Origin: Ligustrum vulgare
Lineage: Eukaryota; Streptophyta; Magnoliopsida; Lamiales; Oleaceae
Assembly: GCA_963555705.1 (NCBI GenBank)
Contig: OY743184.1
Span: forward strand, 29,218,639 to 29,282,638
Length of the DNA stretch: 64,000 nucleotides
Reading direction: 5' to 3'
The position numbers and the translations under genes are program-made. The notes under the pieces are model-generated. The model did not search any database. It had not been told where the DNA came from and was given only the letters and a program-made list of their open reading frames with translations. Positions 1-12,528 of this stretch are shown in pieces. Numbering within the stretch: position 1 is the stretch's first letter; each line of letters starts with the position of its first letter.

Positions 1-1118
1 ACCTTATTTTGTGATTATAATAGTATTATGAACAAAATGCTTGTTTTGTTTCAATCTTCTTTACAATGACATGCTTTTGTGAGTTTTTTTTTTTTTTAAA
101 TAAGAAATCATAATTGAACAAATTATTAATCTTATTATTAGAAACATTAGACATTTTATTGTGTGAATTTTATTAATATTATTAATAACAACATCTGGCA
201 TGCTTTAGTGAGAATTTTGTCATAAAATAAGAAATTATATGATTTATCAAATTATTATTATTAGTAACACTACTACACCGGACATACTTTTGTGAGACTT
301 TAATATATAAAATAAGAAATTATGTTCGATCAAATAAAGCAATAATCATAATAGATAATGCAAAGATTTCCAAATAGCCAAAATTGAAAAGATACAATAA
401 TAGAAACCATCAAAGTTTGAAAATTTAAAAGATCAATCTTTTTCAATACAATTGTCAAATTTTTTTGGTTGGCTTATTTAGCCGTTACCACTCTCAATAG
501 TAGTACAATTAAATTAAATAAAGTAATGAGAATTCCTAGAATTTAACGAATTTGTTATATAGATATAAAAATGAATTTTTACTACAATTAATAAACATTT
601 TGCAATGACCTAGATGTGTGTATAAAGATTTAAAAAAAATATATTATAGATTAAATCTTTGAGTTTTTAATAACTTATTTTTATTTGATATATCTTTGAT
701 TAAATTTGCACGATTAAAAATATTAGTGTAGTTGATTTATTTTAATTTATTTATATTATTATCATCATCATTCATTTAATATAGATTAAGAAAAAATGTC
801 ATGCAAATTAATTGAAATCATTTTTCAACCTCGTAATCACAATTTTCATGGGACGCGAAGAGGCAAACAAAGAGTTAGGATATCAATATATAAACATTAA
901 TATGTTATTGCATATTTTATTATGAAATGAATTTAATAAATACACAAAAAAATCAATAATATAATATATATTAGTTGTAGAGTATGCACAATTAATTAGT
1001 GAGTTTGGGCGGGAAAACCTGAATTGGGACCCCCTCGAACTGAAGAACTTTAATATAAAAATATAGATATAGATTATGTCTCATCCATCAAGCACCCTTT
1101 ACATTTTTTGTCTGTAGG
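1..1118. other. AT-rich unassigned DNA with a diverged tandem repeat
   Basis: No coding region is supported. From about 67 to 340 a unit recurs three times (near 67, 195 and 282). Each has a core like CATGCTTTTGTGAG followed 20-40 bases later by AAATAAGAAAT, so it looks like an old, AT-rich tandem triplication. The rest shows long A/T runs and no recognisable LTR, TIR or exon. Confidence 0.5.
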
Positions 1119-1860
1119 CATTGACAGAAAAGGCAACCGTGGCTAATGGTGATGAATGTGGCACCAATTAGAGCTCACCATTTGTATACGTCAGATAAAA
1201 CTGCAAAATTAGCATCGTGTAGGAAATCGTATTTAACGAAAAAATGCGTACTATTACCAACAAAATCTGTACAATTTTGCCTTTTCTCCAATCTCTATGA
1301 CCTCCCCTTCTCTCGACTAGCAAAATCAAGTGTAATCCCAACAACAACAACATCAATTGGTACAACCCCATCAGCAATTGGTACGAACCCACCTACCGCA
1401 GCAACAAAAATTGCAACAACTTCAGCCACAACTGCAGAATAATAATGGCAATGTTAATGATAGTGGTACCAATAATAAAATATAATTAGGTTCCTAATTT
1501 TCAAATGTAGCAGGGATAACATAAGACACCTTTGACGTCGAGGCCGAATCAAATGCAACAACAATAGCAACTGGAATGATGAGACAACATCATCAACAAG
1601 CGATGATTTATATATAGTGAACTCTAGGGATAGCAACATCAATTGGAATGATGATACAACATTAAAAAGAAGTAGGGATTTATGGGCAATGAATTTTGGG
1701 GTGCAGGAATATACTTCAGCAACACCAACAATTGCAACAACAACATAATCAGTTGTTAATCTACAACAAAAATTAGAATAGGTCGGCATTGATGGGGGGA
1801 TTTAGGTTTGATTGGTACCACGTTCATCACCGTTAGCCACATTGACCTTTTCCATCAATG
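1119..1860. repeat. Inverted repeat pair flanking a Gln-codon-rich remnant
   Basis: Bases 1119-1170 and the reverse complement of 1809-1860 match at roughly 43 of 52 positions by eye; both contain GTGGCTAA and GGTGATGAA. Between them, on the plus strand at about 1338-1485, CAA/CAG/CAT codons dominate one frame and encode a glutamine-rich stretch, then decay into stops. This could be a host gene scrap carried by a small DNA transposon, or chance low complexity. No matching TSD was found at the outer ends, so the element type is not assigned. Confidence 0.45.
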
Positions 1861-2557
1861 TATACATAAAGGAATGTAATGGTGTTGGACAGGTGATATA
1901 TAGTAAAGTTGAGTGAGTAATTATTAAAATCTCAAAGTTCAGTGAGTAAGTTGTTACATTTTTAATGTTCACTGAGTGTTTATTAAATTTACCCAATTAT
2001 AATGCTCTGTTGGGTAACATCGTTTCAATTAAACATTTATTTATTTATATTTTGAGGTAAAATATGTAGTTAAATATTGGAAATGAAAAATGTGTGTAGT
2101 TAAAACGTGATTTAAAAAATTGTGACGCAATAAATTGATTTATAAATTGTAATGATTGCATTATGGGCTTAAAAGTTTATTCACTTTCTATAGATGAAGA
2201 ACGTATAGCCATTCCAAAGTCAAATATAATCAATAGTTTCATCATTCAAATACAAAAAACAAGTTTTTGTAAGTATAAATCCAACCATTACGAATTCATA
2301 TCATTTACTTGGACCAAAGAGAAAAAGAAAGTGTAAAAATGATCGCCTCGTTCTTGAATTAAAAACATAATAATTATGAAAAATTTCTCACACATATTGT
2401 TATGTTCGGAGGCTTGCCAGTCATTTAAAAACAATTTTTTTTATATTTTTGAGGTAAAATACATAAAAATAATTTCAAAAAATATTTGTGATTAAAAACT
2501 AAAATGAAAAATTATGATCTATATAAATTTGGTAAAATGAATTTTGTTGAAAATATT
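1861..2557. other. AT-rich spacer, nothing recognised
   Basis: No coding potential, LTR or TIR is recognised. A repeated phrase containing AGTGAGTAA occurs twice near 1910-1950, but I could not assign it to a family. Confidence 0.4.
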
Positions 2558-3068
2558 GTTGGGTCTTCGATACACTTCTAGGCTCTCAGTAAGCTCTTCG
2601 AAATTGACACTTGGACTTCAAGCTCGACTCAACAACACACAACCTTGGTTGCACCAATGTAAGAAGAAGAAGAAAATGAACAACAATGGAGACTACCAAG
2701 TTAGACTTCAAGAATTCAGTGTGCTTGTTTTCCCCCTTCTCTTACTATTCAAAATTCAAACTTCTTAGACAAAGGCAAAAGGAGGATATGTATAGTGATT
2801 GGGCTAGAGCACCACATAAATGGGCTAATGATCCAAATCCCAAGCCCAACACATATACATACAATGGCCCAACAAGCAACAACTCCAAGGACTAAGCCGA
2901 TAACGACCACAATTGGGCCTTCAAAGTGGGTCACGAGCAACTACTAATTAAGTCACTTCAAGTGGCCCCGAGTCATTATCGAGCTGAACTATTCATCGAG
3001 GTGTTGACATTATTCCCATGTCTGTTTTACATCATCGCTCAGATTTATTGGGTATAAAAAAAACAACA
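2558..3068 (-). repeat. Probable 3' LTR of Copia A
   Basis: The segment starts TGTTGGGTC and ends AACAACA on the plus strand, giving TG..CA ends and a short terminal inverted repeat TGTTG/CAACA. It directly abuts the PPT. The right edge is firm because of the PPT; the left edge is inferred only from the terminal bases, since no second LTR is present for comparison. Confidence 0.5.
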
Positions 3069-3081
3069 AATCTCCACCTTG
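3069..3081 (-). other. Polypurine tract of Copia A
   Basis: On the minus strand this reads AAGGTGGAGATT followed at once by TGTTG, the usual plant Copia arrangement of PPT then 3' LTR. The same AAGGTGGAGAT motif is found in Copia B at 13228-13238. Confidence 0.7.
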
Positions 3082-3960
3082 ATACCCAATCAACCTGGAA
3101 GAAAAACAACACAATGTTTATACATGCCCAAACAATGTTATCCAATAAAATTGGAATCACAGACCTTATCTCGTGTCTCGTACTCGAAACACACACCATA
3201 CCAGCTCCATGTACTCTCTAGGACTAAGGTCAAGAATATCCAAGCAAAAGACAGATAATGACCGTAAACAATCAAGAGCATACAACACATGCAATGACAG
3301 ATATAACTATAGGATAATACAAATATCTTTGCAAACATGCTCACAAAAGAACATTAGACTAACTCCTAGTTAATCAAACACAATAGTCAACACATATACA
3401 CCACAATCCATAAATGACCTCATGAAAAGACCCCCACACAATTATCCTATCTCATTCCATGTATCTCCCTCCTTGAGAACATATATCACACACATTGCCA
3501 CCTATGCACACTAGATTGATCACCACACATGCCTAACTGGTAAACAAGAATAGATCCTAAGTCCATGGGACGCTCCTCTATCAACACCTCACTTCTCTCA
3601 ACCTATGAGGATAATGGTTCTCCACCTAATAGAAGTGATCAAAATGTCTCTAACACTCCACTTGGCCAGGATTTTTAGATAAAATATTTACAGTACATTT
3701 AATCACATCTCAACTCATGATTCAAATGTCACACTCACCCCTCATAAATCTCATCACTACACTATCAGGCATCTACTCCACACATTACCAAAAGACATGC
3801 TCACACTTACTTCTAATGCATCACAAACCCACTATGCATGCTAACACATTACACTCAGTAAAATTGATTATACACAAATTCATGCAAAGTAACACATATC
3901 AAACGACGTGAAATGCTACACAAAATAATGCATCGAATTAAGTAGTAACTAAGTTCCTTA
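3082..3960. other. Non-coding 3' region of Copia A
   Basis: This lies between the gag stop and the PPT on the minus strand. All frames are interrupted and no integrase, RT or RNase H motif could be recognised. It looks like a long 3' untranslated region rather than decayed pol. Confidence 0.45.
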
Positions 3961-4608
3961 TCAAAAAGGCACACTTGGATAATAACTAGACTCAACTACA
4001 TTTGCCTCACCTCTCGCCTTTTCTCTCTGTTTATCCTTCCTCTTAAGACAGTCCCTTATAAAGTGTCCAGTCTTACCACAACTGAAACATTGCTTGCCAC
4101 CCATACTGGACCTAGACATGTCCCAACTCTTACCCATATGCTTACCACCATCATCACTCAAGTCATCACTCAAGTCTCCACTATTTTGAACATGACACTT
4201 TTGCTTAAAATGACCCCTCAACATATGTAATTCACCACTCCTCTTAACCTCTTTCTCAGTCTTAATTTCCATTTCCTTACTGCTAAGGGAATCTATGATA
4301 ATCTTAGGTGTCAGGTTGTCCCTACTACATTTAATTGCATTTTTAAGCTCTCTAAATAATTCAGGTATGTAATTAAGTAAAATGATAGCCTCATACATTT
4401 CAGACACCTTTTCACCACAACTAACAATATCTTCCACAAGTTTGTTAAAAGTATCCAAATTGTCATCTAGATCCTTTGTAGGATTCATTTTAAAACTGAA
4501 ATTTTTTTCGAGTAAGTAAATTTTGTTGGAGGTAGTCTTAAGCAAATACAAGTCCTCTAACTTTTTCCAAAGTTTTTCCGTGGTTTTAAGTTTACCACCT
4601 TTTCTCAA
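3961..4608 (-). pseudogene. gag: Copia gag (UBN2-type) with zinc knuckle
   Basis: Gag is the nucleocapsid/capsid protein that packages element RNA. The 215-residue reading frame carries the plant Copia gag pattern LWKKLEDLYL, a later SSKEMEIK segment, and a CCHC zinc knuckle CFSCGKTGHFIRDC near residue 178. Gag-like residues continue upstream to about 4758 but in another frame (ELAYTSIILYLSYAVL), so the N-terminal part is frameshifted. The frame ends shortly after the knuckle instead of continuing into a protease, unlike autonomous Copia elements. Other lesions are not obvious in the main block. Confidence 0.85.
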
Positions 4609-4974
4609 AACAGCATAAGATAGGTATAAAATAATTGAAGTGTAGGCTAGCTCACTAATTCTTCCTTTTGTTCCTTTGATAAATCAGCAGGATAAGTGCT
4701 AGTAATAGTGTTTGAAATCTTTTTTGAACTAAGATTCCTTACATTTTTTGTTGCAAAATGGAAAAATCCCCAAATCAAAACGTGTATTCATTTTAAGACA
4801 CGAAATAAACAAGAAATCAAGAATTGACAATTAACCACAACAAGTAGTCTTAACTTTAAAAGAAATCTAACTGAATTAACAAAAAATACAACAAATAGGA
4901 ATTATGTAAACACACAATCAAAAGAACGAACAAACAATTATGAGTAGCTTCACACCTCAAACACGTAAGCATGT
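4609..4974. other. Frameshifted gag 5' end and start of Copia B LTR
   Basis: Bases 4609-4758 hold the frameshifted N-terminal part of Copia A gag. A possible LTR start TGGAAAAATC occurs at 4759, resembling TGGGAAAAATC at 15466, but similarity between the two Copia B LTRs is only convincing from about 4975 onward. Confidence 0.4.
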
Positions 4975-5405
4975 AAGACAATATTTTTCTCACCCTCACA
5001 ACTTCACCCTACACAAAGAAAGAAAAACAAACGTAAATTACGAACTATTTTCATTCTTTTTTCTCTCTTTCTTCCTCTCTCTCCTCACAATGACCTGTGC
5101 TTTTTCTCTTCTCAAATTCACGACTTCACGTCACATTATCTCTCTTTTTGGCTGCACCTCTCTTCTGCCGAAAGTAATGCGTATATATAATAAAATCATT
5201 CAAAAACTTACCTAATTACAATTTATGCTAATTTCCTAATTTTATTAGAATTCCTTAATTTTTTTCTTGCATAATAATACTAATAATATTTTATTACTTT
5301 TCCAATTGGTATTAAATATGCAAAGAAAATAATCCTAATCTAATTTGATTCTTTTCTTGTCAAACAATAATTCTTTATTCCATAATTTTTTTGGTCAATC
5401 CCAAC
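4975..5405 (-). repeat. Left (3') LTR of Copia B, interrupted at its end
   Basis: This segment is clearly similar to 15640-16064: both contain a run from ACAATATTTTTCTCAC through CTCACAATGACCTG and CGTATATATAATAAAATCATTCAAAAACT. It stops at AATCCCAAC, where a hAT element has entered. The final A of the LTR terminus CCCAACA is at 13227, on the far side of the insertion. Confidence 0.75.
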
Positions 5406-5528
5406 TAGGCCGGGTAAAAGAACCGGAACCAGTGGTTTGGTCCCACTCGGTTCTATCAAAATTTTAAACGGTTCTGGTTCTAGAAATCAAGAACCACCAG
5501 TTTTCGATTTCGGTTCATGGTTCAGAAC

Positions 5529-7776
5529 TGTAACACCCCGAGTTCCGTGAAACCTGGGACGCCACTTCGTCTCTTTAAAACTAACTATTTAACAAATATT
5601 GCAGAAATGAATGAATTTTAAAACATCACATTCATTTGGAAAATTAGCAACGGAACCCAATAATTTAAATAAATTCACCTGAAAAACATTCCATAAAATT
5701 CCAATCTCGAAGTAGAATTAACAAGTTTCAATAATCTTGACTTTCAAAATGAAATAACTTAAAATTTATGTTTGCCATAGATGCCCCTCATTCGCCACCG
5801 CCTCCGAACTTTGCATTTGTTGTTAAAAACGGAGTGACTATTTAAAAAGAAATACTCAGTAGACTCATCGGCAATAATTAATTTACAAGATAATTGAACA
5901 AGTAATTATGCAATTAATATAGTGACATTCTCTTCTTAATCATAAGCATCATATAGTGAGTGCAATATGAACATATTCTTGTCTTGTCTTATGCAAATAA
6001 AGCATATAAGTTATGACATGCATAATATAATTTCTCTTCTGATCTCATAAGAGTTTTCCTATTCTTGTTTCATACAATTAAGCATATAAATCATATAAAT
6101 CCACATAACACATGCAATTATAATATAAATCAATTAGTGAGGGCGAGTTTACCTTAATTTATCTCGAATCACGTAAAAAGTGGAGCAGGAAGTAGCCTCA
6201 ATCTCTCAATCGTCCACACGTTTCGTCTAGCCAAAATAAGAAATAAGCCTTGAATTAGTAATTCGAAATTTTAAGGTTTTAAAATGATAAAGTAAAATTT
6301 AGGGACTCAATTGGAAATTTATTAAAACTGAAATTTGAAAAGTTTAAGGACTGAAATAGACTTTTTCGAAATTAGTGAGTTGATTGTGGGAAAATAAGAA
6401 CTCCAGGGGCTGATTTAGTGGAATTAAAACATTTGCGAACTACCCATTAAAATATATATAAAACTGCAGGGACTTATTAAGGCATTTTTAAAAATCAAGG
6501 GCTGAATTAAATAACTTTTAAAAAATTTGGGACTAGAGAATAATTTTCGAAAAATTTAAAACAATATACACATATAATATATCTCTCTCTAAAACCGGTA
6601 TAGAGAGAGAGAGAGAGAGAGCAAAGACAGGAGAGATGGGGGAGCAACGGGCGACGGCGTCCCCTTCGATTCCGGGCTGCTGTCGCCGATAGTGCCATCG
6701 GCACAAGGGCACTATCGGAGGCGCTAGGAGTCGTGAAAGGAAGAAGGAATATGCTCGATTTTTGGGCTTAAAACGAGATTGGAGATTGTGGTGTGGATGG
6801 ATTTTCCGGCGAAACTTTGGCCAAGAATGGACCGAGGGTGGAGGTAAGATAATGGGTTACTTCTTGGGTTATTTTGATTGGGTAAATTTCTTGGTTGGGG
6901 ATTTTCTAGATAGGGCAGAGGCAGTGTTGTGTGGTGGCTGGTGGTGGTTCGATTGTGGTATTGTGTGTGATGGTTTGGTGGTTGAGTTACTTTTGATGGT
7001 GGTTTGTGGTCTGCATTTGGCTGGTGGTGCAGTGATGATGGCATAGTTGGTGTGGTAGTGGATTGGTTTGAGTGGTGGCAGTGGGTGGTCGAGGTGATGA
7101 TGAAAGGGTTGCGTGATGGTCCGGGTTTGGACGATGGAGGAGGCAGCTGTGGTGTACTTTGTGTTAAACGGTGGTGGTGGTTCTGTCTGAGCTTGTTGGT
7201 GGCTACTGTCGGGAGTGGATTTGGAGTTCAGCTTGGGCAATGGGTGGTGACGGTGGTGGATTGTGGAATTGGTAGCTATGAATGAACGTGTAGTTTGTGA
7301 GAAGGTGGAACTTCAACAGAGTAGCAACCATGGTGGTGGAGAAAATTTCTTACCCCAGAATTTCTGCCTTGGCTGCTGCGTGAGTTGTGAGGAAGAGAAT
7401 TAAGTGATCTGAACAGTAGTGTTTAGGGCACAACTTTCTAGGTGGGTAAGTGGCCAAAAATTGGGCTGGTAAGAAATTACCTAATTGGACTTAATTGGAT
7501 TGGCTTAAAATGATCAAAAATTTGGACAACATAATTTTGGACCCAAAATATTAAAATATTGGACTCGAAATTTTACAATTTGGATTTTAAAAATAATAAG
7601 GAATTCGATATTTTAAAAATATTTGAGATTTGGGCTTGATTTGGAATAAATTTAAATTTGTTTAATAATGGCTAGACGAATACGATTTTATTTTAAAATA
7701 AATTTGGGGTTAAAAATTAGTGACACGTTTTTCGAGAAAAATGATTTTATATTTTTAAAATTTCTCGGTCGCTACA
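5529..7776 (-). repeat. LTR of a Tekay-like Gypsy (remnant copy)
   Basis: The plus-strand ends are TGTAACACCCCGAG and CGGTCGCTACA, the same termini as the LTR at 57178-59302. It is followed, as there, by a short pyrimidine-rich tract and then integrase in minus orientation, so it is a 3' LTR. At 2248 bp it fits the long LTRs of Tekay-type chromoviruses. It contains an AT-rich first third, a (GA)n stretch at about 6606-6622 and a G-rich region with TGGTGG repeats. Confidence 0.85.
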
Positions 7777-7885
7777 ACCTTACCCCCTTAAAATAATTTC
7801 GTTCTCGAAATTTAAACTTACTTGATCTATGATATCTGGATACTTAGCTAGAATCTTATTCTCTTTTTCCCAGGTAGCCTCGTCG

Positions 7886-8740
7886 CTACCATGTCTGCCC
7901 CCACTGAACTTTTATTAGTGAAATTTCTTTATTTCTCAAGAGACGGACTTTTCTATCAATAATGCACATAGGTGCCTCCTCATAAGACATGTTCTTCTGA
8001 ATCGAAATCAACTGAAAGTTCACTACATGACTGGGATCGTGAACGTACTTCCTCAATAAAGAAATGTGAAAGACATTGTGTACAGCAGAGAGCTCGGGTG
8101 GCAACGCCAAACGATAAACCACATTACCCACTTTCTCTAATATTTCAAATGGTCCGATGAAACGAGGCCTTAATTTTCCTCTCTTTCCAAAATGAATAGT
8201 ACCTTTCATAGGAGCTACTTTCAAAAATACATTTTTCTCCTGTTTGTAATCTCAAGTCTTTCCTCCCCTGATCGGCATAACTCTTCTGTCTATCCTGGGT
8301 CTCTTTAATCCGCAATCTGATCTTCTCGATAGCCTCAACTATCCTCTCAATCAATTCTGGACCCAAATTTTGTCTACCTCATCCCAAAAAGACTGGTGAT
8401 CGACAACGTCGTCCATAAAGTGCTTCATATAGTACCATACCAATATAACCTGAAAACTGTTATTGTAGGCATACTCCACTAATGGAAGATGTATCTCCCA
8501 TTTACCACTTAGGTCTAGAACACAAGCCCTAAGCATATCTTCCAATGTCTGAATAGTGTATTCAGACCGTCCGTCTGTCTGGGGATGGTATGCAGTACTA
8601 AAATTCAACTTAATACCCATAGCCATTTGTAAGCTCTCCCAAAATCTCAAGGTGAAACTCAGATCTCTATCTGAAACAATGGACGCTGGCACTCCATGAA
8701 GTTAAACAATCTCTCTGACATAAATTTATGCCTCATACGA
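7886..8740 (-). pseudogene. Integrase C-terminal half, Tekay-like Gypsy remnant
   Basis: Three overlapping frames (7886-8224, 8145-8366, 8351-8692) together match the integrase at 59298-60518. Visible landmarks are VSDRD, the [10 protein letters not shown] block containing the region of the catalytic Glu, YADQGRKDL, and [15 protein letters not shown] before the chromodomain-like tail. At least two frameshifts and internal changes break it. Homology fades near 8740, so the N-terminal integrase, RT, protease and gag of this copy are gone. Confidence 0.85.
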
Positions 8741-11700
8741 ACCCATGTAAATTGACGCTTGATAGCTATTGCGTAGAACTCAATCAATCATTCAACATCA
8801 TCCAACTTATGAACTCATTACTGACCTTCTATTTCCCACCTTCCATAGGATCTATTCTAATATCAAAACCACAAAATAAATATTAATTGTTCCAATGCTT
8901 AAAACTAAAATTAAGAAGATTGATCAAGAAAAAAAAATCCTATGATCCAAAAATATAGAAACGCGGTATCATTTCCAAAATATTGAGCACACACCCAAAC
9001 TTGACAGAATCTTTCTGGAAAGATTTACAAACGTAATCATTTCTAAACTTGACTGAAACTTCCTTTGAACATTGGAGAATTTGAACTAAAATCCTTTAAT
9101 CCATACTTATAAATCATGAATCAAGTATTTGGTATCACATACTCATCCTAAACTAAGGGCTAAGGTACCATTTTAAAGTAGAATCATAAGGATCAGATAT
9201 GGTATTCTCAAACCTAAGAAACTTCATTAACTTCCCAATCTGAAGTTCAAGATACCATTTTCCCTGTTCTCCAGAACTTCAATTTCTGTCACACTTTGAA
9301 CTATACTCCGATTAAGCCTATCACCAATAAATAAGACTTCTATGAATTATATAGGATTCCTCATCAAGTTTACTTAACCCAAAGATACAATCTCATTATA
9401 AGCAAAAGTCACACTAATGAGCATCTCAGGTTTTCCATTATCGTAACAAAATACTTTACTCACATCTAAAGTACAACCTACAATAAGTAAACAAAACTGC
9501 TTCACTAAAATTTTAAATAAATCCATATATCTTATGACTAAAAATGAAGGTTCCCAATCGTTAGTAATATTTCACCATAATTCAACAAATGATCAAGTTA
9601 AGATCAATTATCCCAAATATATATTCACACAATTCTTTCACAGGACAAGCATAATATCCATTAATCGTCTACTCACCATATCTTGTAGTAATCTTGTAAC
9701 ATGCCACTTATCATCGCATCATATGACCTCAATATTTAATCATATCAATCTCTCTAAGATTACAATATAATAATCATCATATTTATCACATGAACCTTTG
9801 TATGTCAATATACTCACTAAGATTATATATATCAATCACTCAAACTCAATAAATCTTGAATTCTACCATTTCACTCTTTCTTTTTGCAACGCACTACTCC
9901 ATAGTAAGTAATCATTGTGAAGTCTTATCCCTATTTTCCTCACAAATCCTATCCACAGGGACAAATGCAAAAAAGTTGATTTCTTATTTTCGAACCAAGA
10001 TACCATCAATAACAATCTCCAAAATTTCAAGATATGATCTATCATAAACCTTTATCCGATCAAATGCATTACTTCTGCAATACTTGTACAAATTTAGGAC
10101 CCAATAAAATTTCTTTAATCAATTTCATCCAACAATTATCTTTCATGATATTCTAGTATCATATATAATATTAAAAAAATGAAAACTTAGTATACATCAG
10201 TGAACCATTCAAATCACGAGGAACCTTGATTTATTATTCATGACTGATCATTCTTTTGAATTCCACTTAGAACGAAATACGTCGTAACTTATTCATGGAA
10301 TGTCAACTTATTTCATAATCTCAATACATCATCACCTTCAATTCTCACCATAAGAACAATTGCATGATTCCTTATAATTATCTATCGTACCTTTTTATAG
10401 TCAAATGACCTTATGACATTCATCATTAGATCACATAACCCAAACATTCAATTATATGTTCCCAATTTCTCAGCGTTACTAAATGTCTACTCCTTTAAGG
10501 GAATCTCACTATAAAATACTTTCAATAACTCCCACACATAATAACCGACTTTTCCAAATAATCTTATAACATGTAAATAACCAAATCTATAGCACATATC
10601 ATCAACTAATCAACATCCTTAATCAATCAACAGTATTATACATACCATCATAATTTCTAACATTCTCCAAAATAAGTGATCAATACGTACTAATAATCAA
10701 TTTGTTCCCAAGAATAACTAAGATTCTTCCCGAGAATGCCATAATATTTGTCTTCACTTATCTTTCAAATTATAACTTGATATTTCCCAATGTATGCATC
10801 AAATAATCACATGTATACCTTGATACCTAAGTAGTTGTATACTTCATCTTATTTTGAAATTGTAGAACATGGAGAGTTTCAACAGAACTATATTCGTTAC
10901 AATAATGATTATACTTCGAAGAAGCCAAAATATCTCTCGAGTCATCATCCTTTTATTCAATTACTAAATCCTACTTGTGGTGTTAATGAACTCGCAAGTC
11001 TAACCTCAAGCTCCTTACTGGTTTGCTTATAACACTAGGCTCTTAACTCAAACTGGTAAAATTCTACAGAATTTTTGGCAGTCTCCCCTATAATTTGGAT
11101 TTAGCCACCTGTAGGTATACCTCATAACCAACAATAAAAATTTTAAACACTCCACAATTAACCACAACGATTTAAAATATCGACAACAATTTCAACAAAC
11201 TTCAACACCACCAAAAATACTCCCAAAAGAAATCAAATCATAATTCCTCGACATAGAAATTTCAAATCATAGATTCCAATATCAAAAATATCACTTCTTT
11301 CAATACATTAAATGGCTCAAATGACAACTCCTTTGTCATACTTTTAAATATATGAATCATAGTCCCAAAAATTTAATTATAAGACCAAACTTCATTATAA
11401 ATTTCTCTCAAAATAGAGGAAGAAATTACTTACTCAAACACAATATGAAGTCCTTAATTCCCAATAATTAAGAACCAAGTCTTTAAATCTCTAATTTCAT
11501 AATTCTTCTCATAAATTTCTCAATAAAAATCATATTATTTATAATCCAAAACATCTCATCACATCCTCATAAAAACTGGCTTGCTAGTTTTCGTTGATTT
11601 ACTGGAAATGTTAACAACAAGTGACTAATGAATTGTGCAGCAGTTGCTCTAAAACCACTAGTTATGGCCTCATAATGCGCCGCACAGTAGCCGACATTGT

Positions 11701-12237
11701 GGTCCTATATCCTGACATGAGGTGTTGGTCTAAACGATAGATATTCTGAAAATGGTGTCTAATCCTTTCTGTTAACTCTTCGTAAATGGTGTCATGTCTA
11801 AAATCAATTATGTAAAGTCCAGTTAGGGTTCTAATATTTAAATTTTGAGGAAAAAATATATTATGGAAACAATTTTTTAAATTATGTCATTTCTCATTAT
11901 GCTCCAAAAACTTGTATTTCGTTCTTCTCTTTTCTTTTCTTTCTAATTCGGATACAATTTCTCGTTATGCTCCAAAACTCATTTCTTTCATTCTTATTAT
12001 TTCGGATACAAATTTTCTCACTCTTTCTCGTCTTCTCATTCTTTCTCGTCTAAATCTCAAAATATTATATGTCTCAAGTATCCGAAATAAATAAGATAAA
12101 TATGATGAACTTTTTTACCTTCAGAGTCGGCGGAAGGAATGAAGACAGTGGCAAAAATATTCAAAAACATTATTTATTATTTTTTTAACAAAAAAATCTC
12201 TTAGAAAATTTTGCAAGTCCATAGAAACATAGGCCTT
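8741..12237. other. AT-rich unassigned interior between Tekay remnant and Cassandra-like LTR
   Basis: About 3.5 kb without a supported coding region. It lies inside the hAT insertion, so it belongs to retroelement debris or later insertions. Near 11070-11115 the phrase TTTGGCAG..TCCCCTATAA..CACCTGTAGG recurs, diverged, at 56470-56510. Nothing else was recognised. Confidence 0.45.
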
Positions 12238-12250
12238 GCTCTGATATCAA
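12238..12250 (-). other. Primer binding site (initiator-Met tRNA type) beside the Cassandra-like LTR
   Basis: On the minus strand the sequence reads TTGATATCAGAGC, one mismatch from the usual TGGTATCAGAGC primer site. It is two bases from the LTR at 12253, so this LTR is the 5' LTR of a minus-strand element. Confidence 0.7.
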
Positions 12251-12252
12251 GC

Positions 12253-12528
12253 TGTAACGACATGGGTCCCACTTAACGGGCTATCCTAGCTGTTAGATGA
12301 CAGGGTACTGTCCCACTGTACCAACACGAGTCTTTTTAGCATGCTTTGTCCTCACTCGCATGCTCCCAGAGAAAACCTCCTAGGAGGTCACCCATCCCAG
12401 AATTTCTCCAAGCCAAGCACGATTAACCGTGGAGTTTCTAACGATGAACTTCTGAAGAAGAAGATGCAACTTATTGGTATGAGTAGTACCTATAATTTCT
12501 TTTAAGCTTTCTTAATCGGGGTATTACA
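12253..12528 (-). mobile_element. Cassandra-like TRIM LTR carrying a 5S-rRNA-like core
   Basis: The 276-bp LTR has TG..CA ends (minus strand TGTAATACCCCG ... GTCGTTACA). Its middle, read on the minus strand, closely follows the 3' half of plant 5S rRNA. That combination, the short length and the adjacent Met-tRNA primer site are diagnostic of Cassandra terminal-repeat retrotransposons in miniature. Only one LTR is seen; the partner and internal domain were not found. Cassandra elements encode no protein. Confidence 0.75.
12375..12428 (-). promoter_or_regulatory. 5S-rRNA-like internal RNA polymerase III promoter region
   Basis: On the minus strand GGTTAATCGTGCTTGG corresponds to the 5S gene A-box region, and GGGATGGGTGACCTCCTAGG to its C-box. 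In 5S genes these bind TFIIIA/TFIIIC. One base of the A-box motif differs from the usual GTTAAGCGTGCTTGG. Whether it is still transcribed cannot be judged from sequence. Confidence 0.65.

Larger units (their letters stand above)
2558..4758 (-). mobile_element. Copia A: gag-only LTR retrotransposon, 5' LTR missing
   Basis: Read on the minus strand, gag (3961-4758) is followed by ~880 bases without polymerase, then a polypurine tract and a 3' LTR. No protease, integrase or reverse transcriptase motif lies between gag and the PPT, so the copy is non-autonomous. No tRNA-primer site or 5' LTR is seen to its right; the element ends where Copia B begins. It is unclear whether pol was lost here or was absent from the family. 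Confidence 0.6.

Noticed and set aside
1146..1442. A 98-codon plus-strand gene
   Set aside because: Starts in the inverted-repeat arm and ends in low-complexity ACA repeats; the Gln-rich reading is in a different frame.
6724..7285. Overlapping open frames of 93-123 codons on both strands
   Set aside because: They lie inside a Tekay LTR, are built from TGG/GGT repeats, and are not conserved as protein in the other LTR copy.
12330..12450. A 5S rRNA gene
   Set aside because: Only the 3' half is similar and it is enclosed in a TG..CA LTR next to a primer site, so it is the Cassandra-type core and not a genuine 5S gene.
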